The notes beneath the pieces were generated by a model. That model saw nothing but the letters and a program-made list of their open reading frames with translations. It was not told the DNA's origin and searched no databases. Both the position numbers and the translations under genes were made by a program. A stretch of 64,000 bases of DNA, from the NCBI GenBank assembly GCA_022829145.1, contig CM040743.1, forward strand, positions 23,038,646 through 23,102,645, given 5' to 3'. The stretch comes from Albula goreensis. Lineage: Eukaryota; Chordata; Actinopteri; Albuliformes; Albulidae. Below are positions 32,403-44,275 of the stretch, one piece after another (the first letter of the stretch is position 1; each line of letters opens with the position of its first letter).

Positions 32403-33610
32403 ATGAATACACACCCTACTAAAAAGCCGCGCCAAACAAAGACAAACCGACTGATTCAACAATACAGGTCTATAAAAGAGCACGACGAACAAGGCGCTTC
32501 TTGTCAGAAAGGAGGCAAATGGTTCGCACTGGGAGCCGGAGAGGGAACCTGACCGTGATGTAGTGTAGAAAGTTTATTGAATTCGGCATCTGCGTGCGAT
32601 ACATTCGGGTAGGATTTCCTGGCTGTTAACATTCAGTTGAACAGCGTATGCGCTGTAGTGAAATCAAAGTGACATGAGTAGAGCCGTAGGGATAGCTTGA
32701 TCAGGAGTTAAAATTATTGTGCATTTGACCCTCGGCAAGAAGCAACGGCGAGGGTAAAGAAGCTGTATGAATACATTTTCATGTGAATGTCAGATGACCA
32801 GGTATCCAGTTGTGAGCATAATAACGGTCTTGCATAGGTATTTTAATTATTTTTGACCATGGCGTCATCTGTGTGAACTGTACATGAACCTGTACAGCAC
32901 ATTTTCTTATCACAACATACTTATAAAAAGTGTATCATTACTACCAGTATTCTCACTCCCACCTATATCTTTTCCCTTAGAGGAAATCAGTGTGGAGAGT
33001 GAATTCAGTGAAGATAAAAGCTGCTTTTCAATCTCAAGAAAAATCAGCCGTTTGTTTATAAAATCCCTCCCACCCGCTGGAAAAACTTTGCCTGCTAAGT
33101 TCCAGTTTAGCACAGCCTCTGTCTCCAAGTATTAGATTATGTAAATGTCAATTTTGCAAAAGAATTTGTTTTTAAGTTTTGAAACATCAACAATCAACCT
33201 CACCATTATACTGCACTGATTTTTTTTTCTGTCACTGACCCAAGAGTTACAGCATTATGCCTTAAAACTAGTTCTAGTAATATCAGGAACATACTTTACC
33301 TATTTAAGGACAAAGGGGTATTCAGATATTGTAATAATGTGAAACATGATTCTTCTTTTTCTTCCATTTTTGGTGGGGGAGGGGGATGGGGGAGGAAAAA
33401 GAAAGCAGACTGTGACCTCCAATACACCTCACAACCTGATCAGGTGTATTCATGAGTCGGATTAAAATCACCTGATGTGTTTCCAGGAGATGCTGCAGGC
33501 AAAGGGAAAGGGGGATCTCACAGGACAGGGAGATGCTCGAGCAGAAGATGGCGCAGAACAGAGAGCTGAGAATAACAGAAATGGAGCAGAGGGAACAAGA
33601 GGCCGCATGA
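32403..33610 (+). CDS. candidate two-exon gene for a 62-residue coiled-coil protein
   Basis: Not recognised. Proposed exon 1 is 32403-32467 (MNTHPTKKPRQTKTNRLIQQ then Y plus two bases), with an in-frame TAA just upstream (32385) and G at position -3 of the ATG. The donor is CAG|GTCTAT. Proposed exon 2 is 33487-33610, after acceptor TGTTTCCAG, finishing an Arg codon and then reading RCCRQRERGISQDREMLEQK and MAQNRELRITEMEQREQEAA before TGA. Phases match (2 to 2). The C-terminal half is Gln/Glu/Arg-rich with heptad-like spacing, suggesting a short coiled coil. AATAAA signals follow at 33662 and 33781. It lies between slc4a7 and eomes on the opposite strand. A missing middle exon or a long non-coding RNA are alternatives; the donor is weak. 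Confidence 0.4.
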
Positions 33611-33800
33611 TTTGCCGCAGTTTCTAGCTAAATGGCAAAAGTACTTAACTGCAGAAGGACCAATAAATGTGGACACACTGTCTTGTTTTGTAAATGTATA
33701 CTTATTTGTACTTTTGAAGTTGTTTGTCTCTTTTTTTCTGCCCAGATCTATTCATCTTTACTTTGAGTGTAATTCAAAAAAATAAAATGTTTCCTGAATT
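33611..33800 (+). terminator. 3' UTR and poly(A) signals of the candidate small gene
   Basis: AATAAA at 33662-33667 and again at 33781-33786, the second followed by T/G-rich sequence. This suggests a plus-strand transcript ends here, whether or not it is coding. Confidence 0.4.
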
Positions 33801-36800
33801 TGTGCTGATTCCTTTTTTCCCAAACAAACCTGACCTTCAAGTGGATGTCTGCAGCAGACAGAGGCTTGACTCAGCACATTAAGAAACAGGCTCTCTTTAT
33901 CAAGATTAAAACAGAGTCTGGGGTTAATAGTAGTGGCATATGCATCTGCCTCAGCAGCTTAGGTTAGCTGAGAGAAAAGTGAGTTTCTCTACAGTTTGTG
34001 TGTGTGTGTGTGTGTGGGGGGTGTTCTCCAGTACATCTGGGTAGATTAAATGACGTCTACTCTGATAGGGGAGTTTCAATGTGATAAGCATACAAATAAG
34101 AAAGTGTTCTATGTGCTTTGATGAAATTTGAACAAATATTTCCATTATGCAACACATTATGAAGCAGTCATCTCGCAAATTCACTATTTCACTGGGATCA
34201 ATAGGCTGTGTTATTCCAAACTAGAGACTTGTAGTATGCTGTTATATATTGATTTCAAAAATAAGCAGTTCATACAGTAATATAATGTATTTGAAATTTA
34301 GGAAACCTGTAAACTTAACCATTTACAGCATTAAAAGCAAACTGCATATTCTGTTTCACTTAAACATTCAATACTAAAAGCCTGAATGTCACCAAAGTAG
34401 GGAGAACTGTTAATTGTTCACACAATGAAAAATGGCTTGATGCAGCAATAACAAGAATATCCTGCATTACGCTGTTAAAAGCTGTTTTGAAAGCTGACAG
34501 CTTTGTCAGATGATGGCTTCAAGGCTGTATGCTTAGCACACAGTAAGTCAGTGTCACAGCTCTACTTCAGGCAGTACCCTCAGTTCAAAATTATATCCCT
34601 AAAATCCCACTGGTTTTTATTCCCGAAGATTCATTTACAGAGATAGTTTTACTGACCTGGGAATATTACATGAAAAGTAAAGCCTTTGCTAAAACTGAAA
34701 CATATTCAGACTCATAATAGTTTTTAAAATAATGTATCTATACATTATAAGTTTGGGAATAGCTATGTGCTTATTTACCAACTTTTGGGATATTTCGTAT
34801 CTTTGTGGACGGAGGCTAAGTGAGCATCATTGCTAAACATGCTGTCAAGTAGAACCAAAACATCAACCAATGTCATCGCGGTTGCTTTGGGGTCAGCATT
34901 AACGGGGTCATTGCTTCAGTTCCGTTTAGCTAACACTGGCTGACAAAAGTGAAAATGTAGTTGACAGAGCTATTTAACTCTGTGAAGTGTGGATACAGAA
35001 GCAGACGAGCCACCCATGGTTAGGCTACTAGATTGCGGATTTAGATCTTGTTTGTTTTGTTGACGTGTTTGCTAATTTGTTTGTTGTGCTCCAGCCTCTT
35101 GAGATTTTAAAGAGAAACGCTACTTCAAAAGCATATCCTCAACAGTTTAAATTACATAGTAAAAAAAAAAAACATTTTGTCATTCCACGGCTGAACATTG
35201 TCAAGACAAAGTTCCCTTAAAATTCATCAGCAACGTTCAGAAAGTAGTTATACTACTAGCTTAGTACAATAAACAAAGTGTAGCAATGTGATCCTCTGCT
35301 TGTAATTTCATGATATAGCTTCAGACCAGTAGTCCTGTCCCGAGTTTCACATTGCGTCAATAAACCCAGACAGACATGATCTTCTACTGACTTCATACTT
35401 ACTGCTGTCAGGAGAGGGAGAATTTGGACGCTTCGAAGTTCTCCCATTCCCCCAGTTTCTGCGTTCAGCCACTCTCGTTGACTTTCCTTCACTGATTGAC
35501 AGGGTAGCCTTGACAGAAAATTCATAACTTAATTAGCCAAAAAGCAAGCTAAAATGGCTTGCTAGACTGACACTACCTCTAATCTACTCGCGTTAACGAC
35601 CTTTTACGGTATACCAATTGTCTTTGAGATAAACAAATAGGGCGTGGTTTCTGATAAAGGAATCTGCATGGCTAGGAATACTATGAAACACTGAGTTAGC
35701 TTGTTCATAACCACATCAGTTTGAAGCGTATGTTTAAGCCACATGACTGATACCAAAAAATGTTTTGCTTTATTAAGGAAGCGTTCAGCAGCTTTATTCA
35801 AGCGACTCTTGTCGTCTACAAATAGACCATGCCTTATATCAACTTAATCACCCACTGGCACGCCACGAAATTTACACAAAGCGACAATCAGCTACAAGCT
35901 TTGAAAACCAATCTAACTACATTAGAAACCCACTAGAAACATTGTATTTGATGTAGAAATAGGAATGCTATATCTACGACAATACACGCAAAGAACAGAC
36001 AAAGTCAATGCATGTTTAGACATAGTCTTATCATTTTTAGTTTTATTATCAGTTTTATCAGTATTATCAAAAAAAAAAAAAAACACTCATCAGTGTTTTA
36101 TGTAGCATAAACCGGTTCACGCTGTGGTAATGTACTTCATGACCGTATTTAGTTCCATTGCTAAAATATATTCCCTTGTTTTAGTGTTCTTTATTTCGTC
36201 TGTCTGGTGTGTGCTCAGTCACAGCTGCCACGGGCTAATGAAACGATTTAGTCCCCGTAAGAATCTTACCAGGATCAACCGCTTTAGTTTCCATTTAATT
36301 TAGGCACTGAAATTGTGCTGGTTCGCAGTTATCCAAAACTCAAGTTGTACTTTCCGATGTAGTTGTATCCCAGAGCACACTTAGGGAGTCTTTAATTTAA
36401 GTTTATTACATTTGTTAGAAATTCAGATTTAGTGGTTGTTGATTAAACATACTTTTTTGGCCGGAGAACCCACATGTCGAAAACAGAATGTGCGCATACT
36501 GCCCACATGTCGACGGGGGCGTAACCTCCTTGGTCCGAAATTAAAAGATGGTGAATGAAAAGTATCTGCACTTAATGATAGTTTAAAATCCTTGTTACAT
36601 TTCGATGTTAAATGTGAAATGCATATAGCAGTTTTTTGCCCCATTAAAAGTTTCCTAAAGGCCATTGCACCTTCTTTGCCACTTGTCTTTTCCAGCTTGA
36701 TTCGTTCCTGACGCGCCTGCGTTAAGTGAAAACTCGTGGCCAACCTGTCCATTTGCATTCCTTGTCTGACCCCTAGCGGTGAAATGGTCACATACCCTGC

Positions 36801-39800
36801 TTGATCTTGGGTGAAAGAGCTGAGGTGCTCACCACCTCATATACGTGAAAGATAGCACATAGTTGTTGCGCTCGTAATGATCAGCCTAACTCAACCACAT
36901 TTGCACCATCAATCTTCCCCGTACCGTTATGTATGTTCTTTGTCATAAATGTGTACGTGTACGTGCCATTTTTTCCCACAAGAGGGAGCCCAGCGCTCAA
37001 TAATTGTGCTGTATTAATAGGTACAGAGATACGATTTATCTATCTTAAAATCTCACAAATCGTGATGGTAAATAAAAGCAGCATGTCCTCTAAATCTAAT
37101 CTTCAAGTTGTGTGTCAGAGAGCCCATGATAAAAGAAAGCACTGCGGTCAAAATACTCCAAAAGAATCAGTCAGGAAGTGTTATCAGAACTTGTGGGAAA
37201 ATGGTCATCACTTCATGTCAACCAAAAAAAAAAAAAAATGCTCAAGGAGAACACTGTCAAAGTTGTGCAAGTAAATATGCTCTCACCATTAATAAGACAA
37301 ACATGAACATGAGAGAACCACAGCACACCACATTGCAGCTGAGATTCATATGCATCTATTTTCTCCAAAACATTGTGTTATATGGAGTTGCAAATCTCAG
37401 CACTCCATCAGACCGCAGCTTAGAGGCAACTGAACTAAGCCAGACTGCAGTAATACTGAAATAGACTGCAATATTGGCACATAAATTACCCAAACCTGTA
37501 CTAACCTTTCCACATCAAAAGAATAATTAATAAGGTGGTTATTAGCTTGCGGACAAGTGGCCATCACTGAGAAAAAGGTGCTCTCCTTTCAGAAAAACCA
37601 AAGGAACCATTTCTAAAACAGATCTGTGCACGTGTGCTTGTGAATGGAAACCAAAATGAGACAGGGTGACAGACTCATGCAGAGGTTTGGCCTATGTTCT
37701 ATAGCACCTCTGCTTGGCTGGGGCTGCAGAGCTCTCACCTCCCGAATGGCGTGATCTTGTTTGGTGAGCGTGAAAGCACGTTTCCTTTACTGCTCACTGG
37801 CAGGCAGGCACACAGGTGAACAGTAGAGTGGGTCAGTTTTTCAGGGACTTGACTTTTACCTGTAGGTCCAAGTTGCTATATCCACTTAACTTGAATTGCT
37901 ACAGTAATTTCATATGTGAGTGTATGCCACATTGTTTCTTTGTTTCTTTCTTAATCATCATTTAATGCTTTGTCACCATCACAATAATAAAAAAATAATA
38001 CAGGTTGACATACTGTTGTCAATTTAAAAAAGAAAGTAAAATTTCATGATAGTTTGTGATAGTGATGCTGTAAAGTGGGATACTGAAAAAATATGGAACT
38101 AAACTGTAATAAGTTAGTGGAAATAACATATCGTACTGTGAACCGAATGGGAGGGTGGTAAATGTTTTGCAGACTATGCTGTATTGCATATTTTGTTTAG
38201 TAGTTTTCTGAAGACAAAGATTGCGCCACCATATGCAGACGAAGGTCCCTGAGACTTTAATTTTCAAGCAGCGGAGCTCTTTGCTGCTAAAATACAGAGA
38301 TAAAAATCTGACTGCAAAGCTATTGATGTGGTAAGAACAACAAATAAGCCCTCTTGATCAGCATGAGAACCCACCACCCAATTCCCCCCACCCTAGCCAG
38401 AAAGGAGGGGGGACCAGAGTATGGTGGTAGAGGACTCCCACGCATTTAAACAGGAAAGTACTCAGGTACATGCATGGTCTATTTATGTAAGGGCTATTGT
38501 GATGATTTTCAGCTAGTTGACTAGATTAACCCCAAGTACATGACTTTTAAAATCGGCTTTAAAGTTAATTGCGAATGTTAAAAGAAGGGGGGTTAGATAG
38601 AAATAATTGGTGATTTAATTTAATTGTTTAGATTGTTAGAAGTTCACTATGAGAAAGAAAATCAGCAAACTAAATTCTGGGCTTTTTGACTCCTGTTAAT
38701 TCCAAAGTATGAAAACCTTGTTAAATGGCCCTGTCATGTTCCCATTTCCATGTAGGATTGAAGGAAGAGTTTCAAGGTAGGCGCTCTCCAAGGTCCTGAA
38801 AAAACATGGTGCAATTCCATATTTGTTGGAGTGCTCTCCCAAAGTGCTGATACATTGGCTTGAACCACAAAGCCTTTCCACTCTGATGCACTCAATCTGT
38901 GTTCCTTTATGACTGGCATCACACACATTTCAAAGACATAGTACTTAGAAGCCCCTTGTGCTCCTGGAGGGGAATGTCTAAGGGTATGAATGTGTACATG
39001 ATACTTATCATACTTGGAATACCTCAGACATCGGTTTCACATTTTTCTTTTTTGTGAACAAATTTCAGTTTGTTACATCATACTTAAATTTCACACTTTC
39101 ATAAAACTGTTACTGAAAGTAAAGTCAAAACTTCTGTCCAATATCAATGACTTCTTGCCTTACAAAATAAGCAAGCAAGGAGTTTCTGCAGCATGCTACA
39201 GTAGGGTTTATTGATTGCTGCTATTCTTGCATGAATGCTTGTAAACAGTGTAGGATCTATCGACCTGTTGGATTTCAGGCATGTCATGACTCCCAGGGCT
39301 CTGGCTTGGTTTTTCCTGGACAGATCCATTAAGTAAACATACAGTTATAGATTGTTATAGACCCTGATACTGTTGATGTAGATGTAAAGTTTGTGAACAG
39401 GACCATACCTGACATGTCAAATCTGTAACATCTGGGAATTTGTCAGAGGATGTTCCTGCAAATGCAGAATGTCATAGAAAGAGTCATAGAAACTATGATT
39501 CTGTCTTACTGCAGTGATTTTACACCACAGCAACAAACCGACCGGGACAAAGAGTTGGCTACTTAGAAAATTTTATTGGCACAGAGGCTGTCAAATTTAA
39601 TCAGACTGGATGTTTAATTGAAAATGAGACTGGAAATATCCAGAAATGTAGATTTTCACAGAGACATGTCTGAATTTACATTATACAGTGTGAATCATAG
39701 ATGTTGCAGGAATCAAGGGCTGGGTTTTAGAAGATTCCACGGCTCTGTAGGACTGGAGGAGAGTTGCCCTGTAGAGTCAGTGACCAAACAGGAATATACC

Positions 39801-42800
39801 TCTGAACTGATGAGGAGTGATTTCTGTCTAACTCCCCATATCCACATATCATCACCTTCATAATCTTCAGGAGAGTCATGGGAAGTTATGTTTTTATGGT
39901 CACAAGGTGTCCTTGTGCTGTCTTTATTTGCTGAGGAGGTGTAATGCACTTACATTGGAACTTTCATCTCTCAAACACAAGTGTCATCTCACTATTTATT
40001 GTGTTAAATACTTACCCAGAGTGGTAGTCCTTCTGCAAACACATTATGCTTGTAAAAGAATACTTATTGCTAATAAAACAAGCATATAACCAAGGCTATA
40101 TAGTAATATTAGCCCAAACGGTCAGGGAAAATGTTGATTTAGCAAACTACTGACTGAATGCCAGGGCAATTTTACTGGCTATGCAGCTGCAGGTCCCACA
40201 AAATCATTGGTGATGTCCGTCCACCAAATACACAACCTAATTGACCACTGCAGGTGTTCTGATCCATTGTTCCTTGTTAAGAATAACAAACAAACAGGTT
40301 ATGTTTCAGCCCCCATCTTAGCCTCCAGGAGTCAATTTCTAGCAGCTTCCCAGGGAGGCTTCAGAACTCTACCTCATTACAAGGTGTTAATTGGAGTTAG
40401 TCAAGATGCTTATGTTTCTGTCAAGGAGCGTGACAGCACAGTTAATTAAAATAAAAATGTGGGTATTTAAACAAATTCAAAAGGGAGAGAATGAAGATGA
40501 GGAAAAATAGTACTTTAAAATGAACTCTGGGGTAGGCTGTAAGGTGGAGAGGTACCAGCCACAAGGGTATCCAGTGGCTGAACAGCCTTTTCTTTTCACT
40601 CAGATGCTGTAATTCATAATACATTGTGCATTCTCAGTTCTGATTTGGCATTGTGTATGTTGTACAACGAAAAAATAAAAATAAACGTGTAGCAACATTG
40701 GTGGTTTACGATAACAGTAACTGCAAATCTCAAGTTTGAACCCTCTTTGTAGCTATTTTTAAAAGCTTCTTCTGTGGGGTTATCGGGTTTATTGAATTAC
40801 ATCACCTGCATAGCACAGTACAATAAATATTTTCCATTACTGATGAATAAAGCGAGATACTGTGTTATACTTTCACCTGAGCTTCCGGACTTGGACTCAG
40901 ACCCCTCAATATAAATATTAATATGCCAAGCTTCACTTGACTACGGAGCGCTGAAAGATAAAACAATGACGCATGGCAAAAGAAACCAAACTGCAGGTGG
41001 CCTTGCAGATCTCTTTTACGGTCAGCCCGCTAAATACTCCCTAAATTGATCTGCGCTCACCTTCCCACCTCGCGTTAATTACTTGTTAAAATAGGCCGCA
41101 GATTTTCAGCTGTTAGGTTTAGGTTAATACTGTAATTGTGAATTAATCGTATACAATTATTTTACTATAGGCTACTCACTGTACATTACAATTATTACAA
41201 TTACCACCTCCAGAAGAACCAGTGAAAATTACAGATTACCAAAACAAAATTGTTTGATCGAAAGTCGAAGTCAGTGTACTTGATGACAGATTGTAGTACA
41301 TTGTGCACAGCTAAATAAACAACTAAATATATGACAGTAATTCGTAAAGACCATCAGTTCTAGACTATTTATCTACTATATATGGTAGTTATTCCTCAAT
41401 ACCATCAGTCCTGGACGATTTAAAATGTTTTGTAGATCCCATGACTGAGTGACTGACCCATGGCTTACTGTTTATAAAACGAATTGGTATGTAGAAATTA
41501 ATGACCATATATGCTATAGATAAATTACAATGAATGAAGTTTACAAACAAAAATGAAGTACACATTCGTTTGTACTCTGTGCTATTTCAATATGTTATAC
41601 ATTTTATCCGACACTGGAACCACAGTTCCGGTTTCGTCCGAAGAGCTGTGTATGTGTGTGTGTGTGTGTGTTTTGCGGGGTCACTGTCAAAAATTGCAGG
41701 TTGTCAATTAATCGCTAATGTGCTTATTGTCACGTCCTATCACGGTTTCGAAAGTTCCTGTATAGTAAAGCGATGTAAAACCGTGAGAAAGTGTATTTAT
41801 TTAAGGTTTAATTACACAAAGGCATTTTTCTTATGAAGTTAAATATGAACACGTGGCCATTGAGACAAATAAATGTCCTACACTTACCCCAAAAGACACA
41901 ATCTATCAAATTAATACGTTCGATGACACGGGAATCTAACGACTAAAACGAAACGCGATATCCTCCATACGCATATTCAATTAAACCATGTACTGGATGA
42001 AGTATTTCTAATTATTCACACGGATAAGTCTTAAATGAAAAACTTGCTATTTGTAACTATTTAATACAAATAATGACGAACAAGCGACGTACGATACTTA
42101 CGGAGGTACGCTATGTCATACTATAGCATTATAAATGGTGTTGTTTATTAGACTCTGAGCAGAGACACTGAGCATCTGACGCTGTTGCATCTAACCAAAT
42201 TTTTTTTCGAGCCAAAGCTGCAAAGGCGCGAAGTCAGCCCGCAATTGCGCACGTCACGGAAACAAGAGAAAGCGTCCTCTTGGTCGGTATTTAGTTTACA
42301 ACCACAACTGACAAACGGTCCATACGGTAGAGTGAACAAGTACATACAATGTCAACAGGTCTTTCAGGGCTCCTGCAGTGACTGGCTAGAATGAATATGG
42401 TTCCTGCCCTTTTCGTCTCTTTAGCTGTTAATTGGACTGATAAGGACAACAGGTTTTCTGTTGATAATACGGGCCGAATCCCGACCGACTCTTAAGTGCA
42501 TCTTCTGCAGGTCTGGACACAGCGCTTAATGTGCAATAATTAAATTAAGAAGTCTGGCAGGGCAATTTCAGGTTATATTTGACACAATATATATAACATA
42601 AATTAATTTATCAAAATGTTTACACTCCCAAATTTTCAACTAGACTTAACTAGTAAATTGCATATAAGTAAATTGCATTCAGTATAGGGATTTATATAAG
42701 TATAGGATTGTTTTTCCCTTTCCTCCTCACGTCTTGATAATGATGTTATGTGGGTTTGATCAAGCATATCATTTGTTTATATGTTTATATGTATTTTTTT

Positions 42801-43043
42801 TTGTTTGTTTGTTAATGAAACCAACACTCCAAGTTGCAAAATCAAAATTCCAAACTGCATTGTATTGCATTTCTATTTCCTCAGACCAAGGAAGTCTTAT
42901 TGAAGAGCAAACATACGTATCAATATCTGTGCGGTCACAAGGTATCAGTTTCACATTTGCAGCCGATTTTACAGAGAATGCAACTTAATGTTGCAGCATA
43001 AATTTAGGTCATAATGAAAAAAAAAACAAGATGACCTCCGGAC
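33801..43043. other. gene-poor intergenic region downstream of eomes
   Basis: AT-rich. Contains GT runs (33999-34013, 41648-41671), A runs (35161-35172, 36070-36083), a 12-base direct repeat at 36469-36480 and 36502-36513, and a CpG-containing patch at 42160-42320. Short ORFs (for example 36429-36791 minus) match nothing I know. No gene called. Confidence 0.65.
41648..41671. repeat. (GT)n microsatellite
   Basis: Short GT run with one TATG start. Confidence 0.9.
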
Positions 43044-43049
43044 TTTATT
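43044..43049 (-). terminator. eomes poly(A) signal candidate
   Basis: AATAAA on the minus strand about 480 bases downstream of the eomes stop codon. It would give a 3' UTR of about half a kilobase. Confidence 0.5.
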
Positions 43050-43530
43050 TTTAAAATGACCTTTTAATTAATTCTTGATTCAGAAATATCAATGCACAAT
43101 AGACAGATTCTTGTTTAAAATAATTGTAAAGTAACAGATTTAATGCGTTAATTGTTCAGTTAAAAAAGTCAGGGGAAAAAGTATGAGTTATGTTTTTGTT
43201 GTTTTCATAACACTGCCGGGTAGACATTTTGTACAAGATACTTAGCATTCCATAGTGCACAAATACTGTACAGCGAAAACTGCAATAAATAAAAAAAAAT
43301 CACATTTGTATAAAATAAGGTCCATGGGGCATGCATGAAAACATCGGTCACAGGGGAAATAAGAAGAAATTGCAAAGATCATTAAAAGCTTTGGCACTTT
43401 CAGGAAGAAAAAAAATGAACAGTAAAAGTCAGGGTGTACATTACACTAGCTGGGGAGAGGGGGACTCCAACAAAATTTCAAAAAACAAAATGGAACAAAG
43501 ACATTTAAATAAAAAAATTGTAAAATATTT
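43050..43530 (-). other. eomes 3' UTR (inferred)
   Basis: AT-rich sequence between the stop codon and the poly(A) signal candidate. No splice site or repeat seen. Confidence 0.5.
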
Positions 43531-44275
43531 TTAAGGGCTTGTGTAGAAGGCATAGTATCCCATGCCTTTGTGGTTCTCCTTGCTGTAATCATCAGTGTTC
43601 AGATCCTCGCATTTGATTGAGGGGGAGTTTTCTGTACTGGAGCTGGTGGCAGACACGCGCCTCCTCTTGCAGACCATTGAGTAGATACCGGAGTCCACAG
43701 AGTCCGCAGATTTCAGGGAGTGAGGGGTCTCGACCCAAGTGGAAGTGCTGCTGCTCTCTTCCCGAAGCTTGTCCTTACTGGAAAGGTGGTCTTCTGGGAA
43801 GTTGGGAGGGCTGGGCCTTGGTGACCAGGGTAGGCCCGTTGTCATCTTCCGTTGGTAGGTGCCTCTGGACCCCCAACCTGCTGCCATGGATGCAAAGGCA
43901 GAGTCTGGGTAGTAACCAAGGGCATGGGTGGTCTGGAGGTTCAGGGACTTGATACCATAGGGTAGCAGACTGCTGGCGGAGTAGTCACTTTCGTAGGTCA
44001 GGTCCAGCTTGTTGGAGCCTGCCTGCTGCACTGGGGTGACAAACCACCTCTGTGTGGATGCAGGCCCGGCCTCTTCTGGCTGCGGAGACAGGAGCCCATT
44101 GGTTTGGGGGACAGCACGCTCCCCGTTGTAGAAACGATTCTGGGGTAGGTTGTTGACAAACTGGTCCTGGAAAAAGGGCTGCATGGCATAGCGGGCCCCT
44201 GGCACAATCTGGTGTGAACGGGGAGAGTCCGTGGGGGATGGAGTCAACCTGTCATTCTCTGGAGCCTGATACATT
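43531..44275 (-). CDS. eomes: eomes exon 6, C-terminal transactivation region and stop
   Basis: 745 nt, ending TAA at 43531-43533. It carries [97 protein letters not shown] and [12 protein letters not shown]. All are in Eomes order. The acceptor is TTCCAG|AATG. Confidence 0.97.

Noticed and set aside
43617..43952. 111-codon plus-strand ORF
   Set aside because: Antisense shadow of eomes exon 6.
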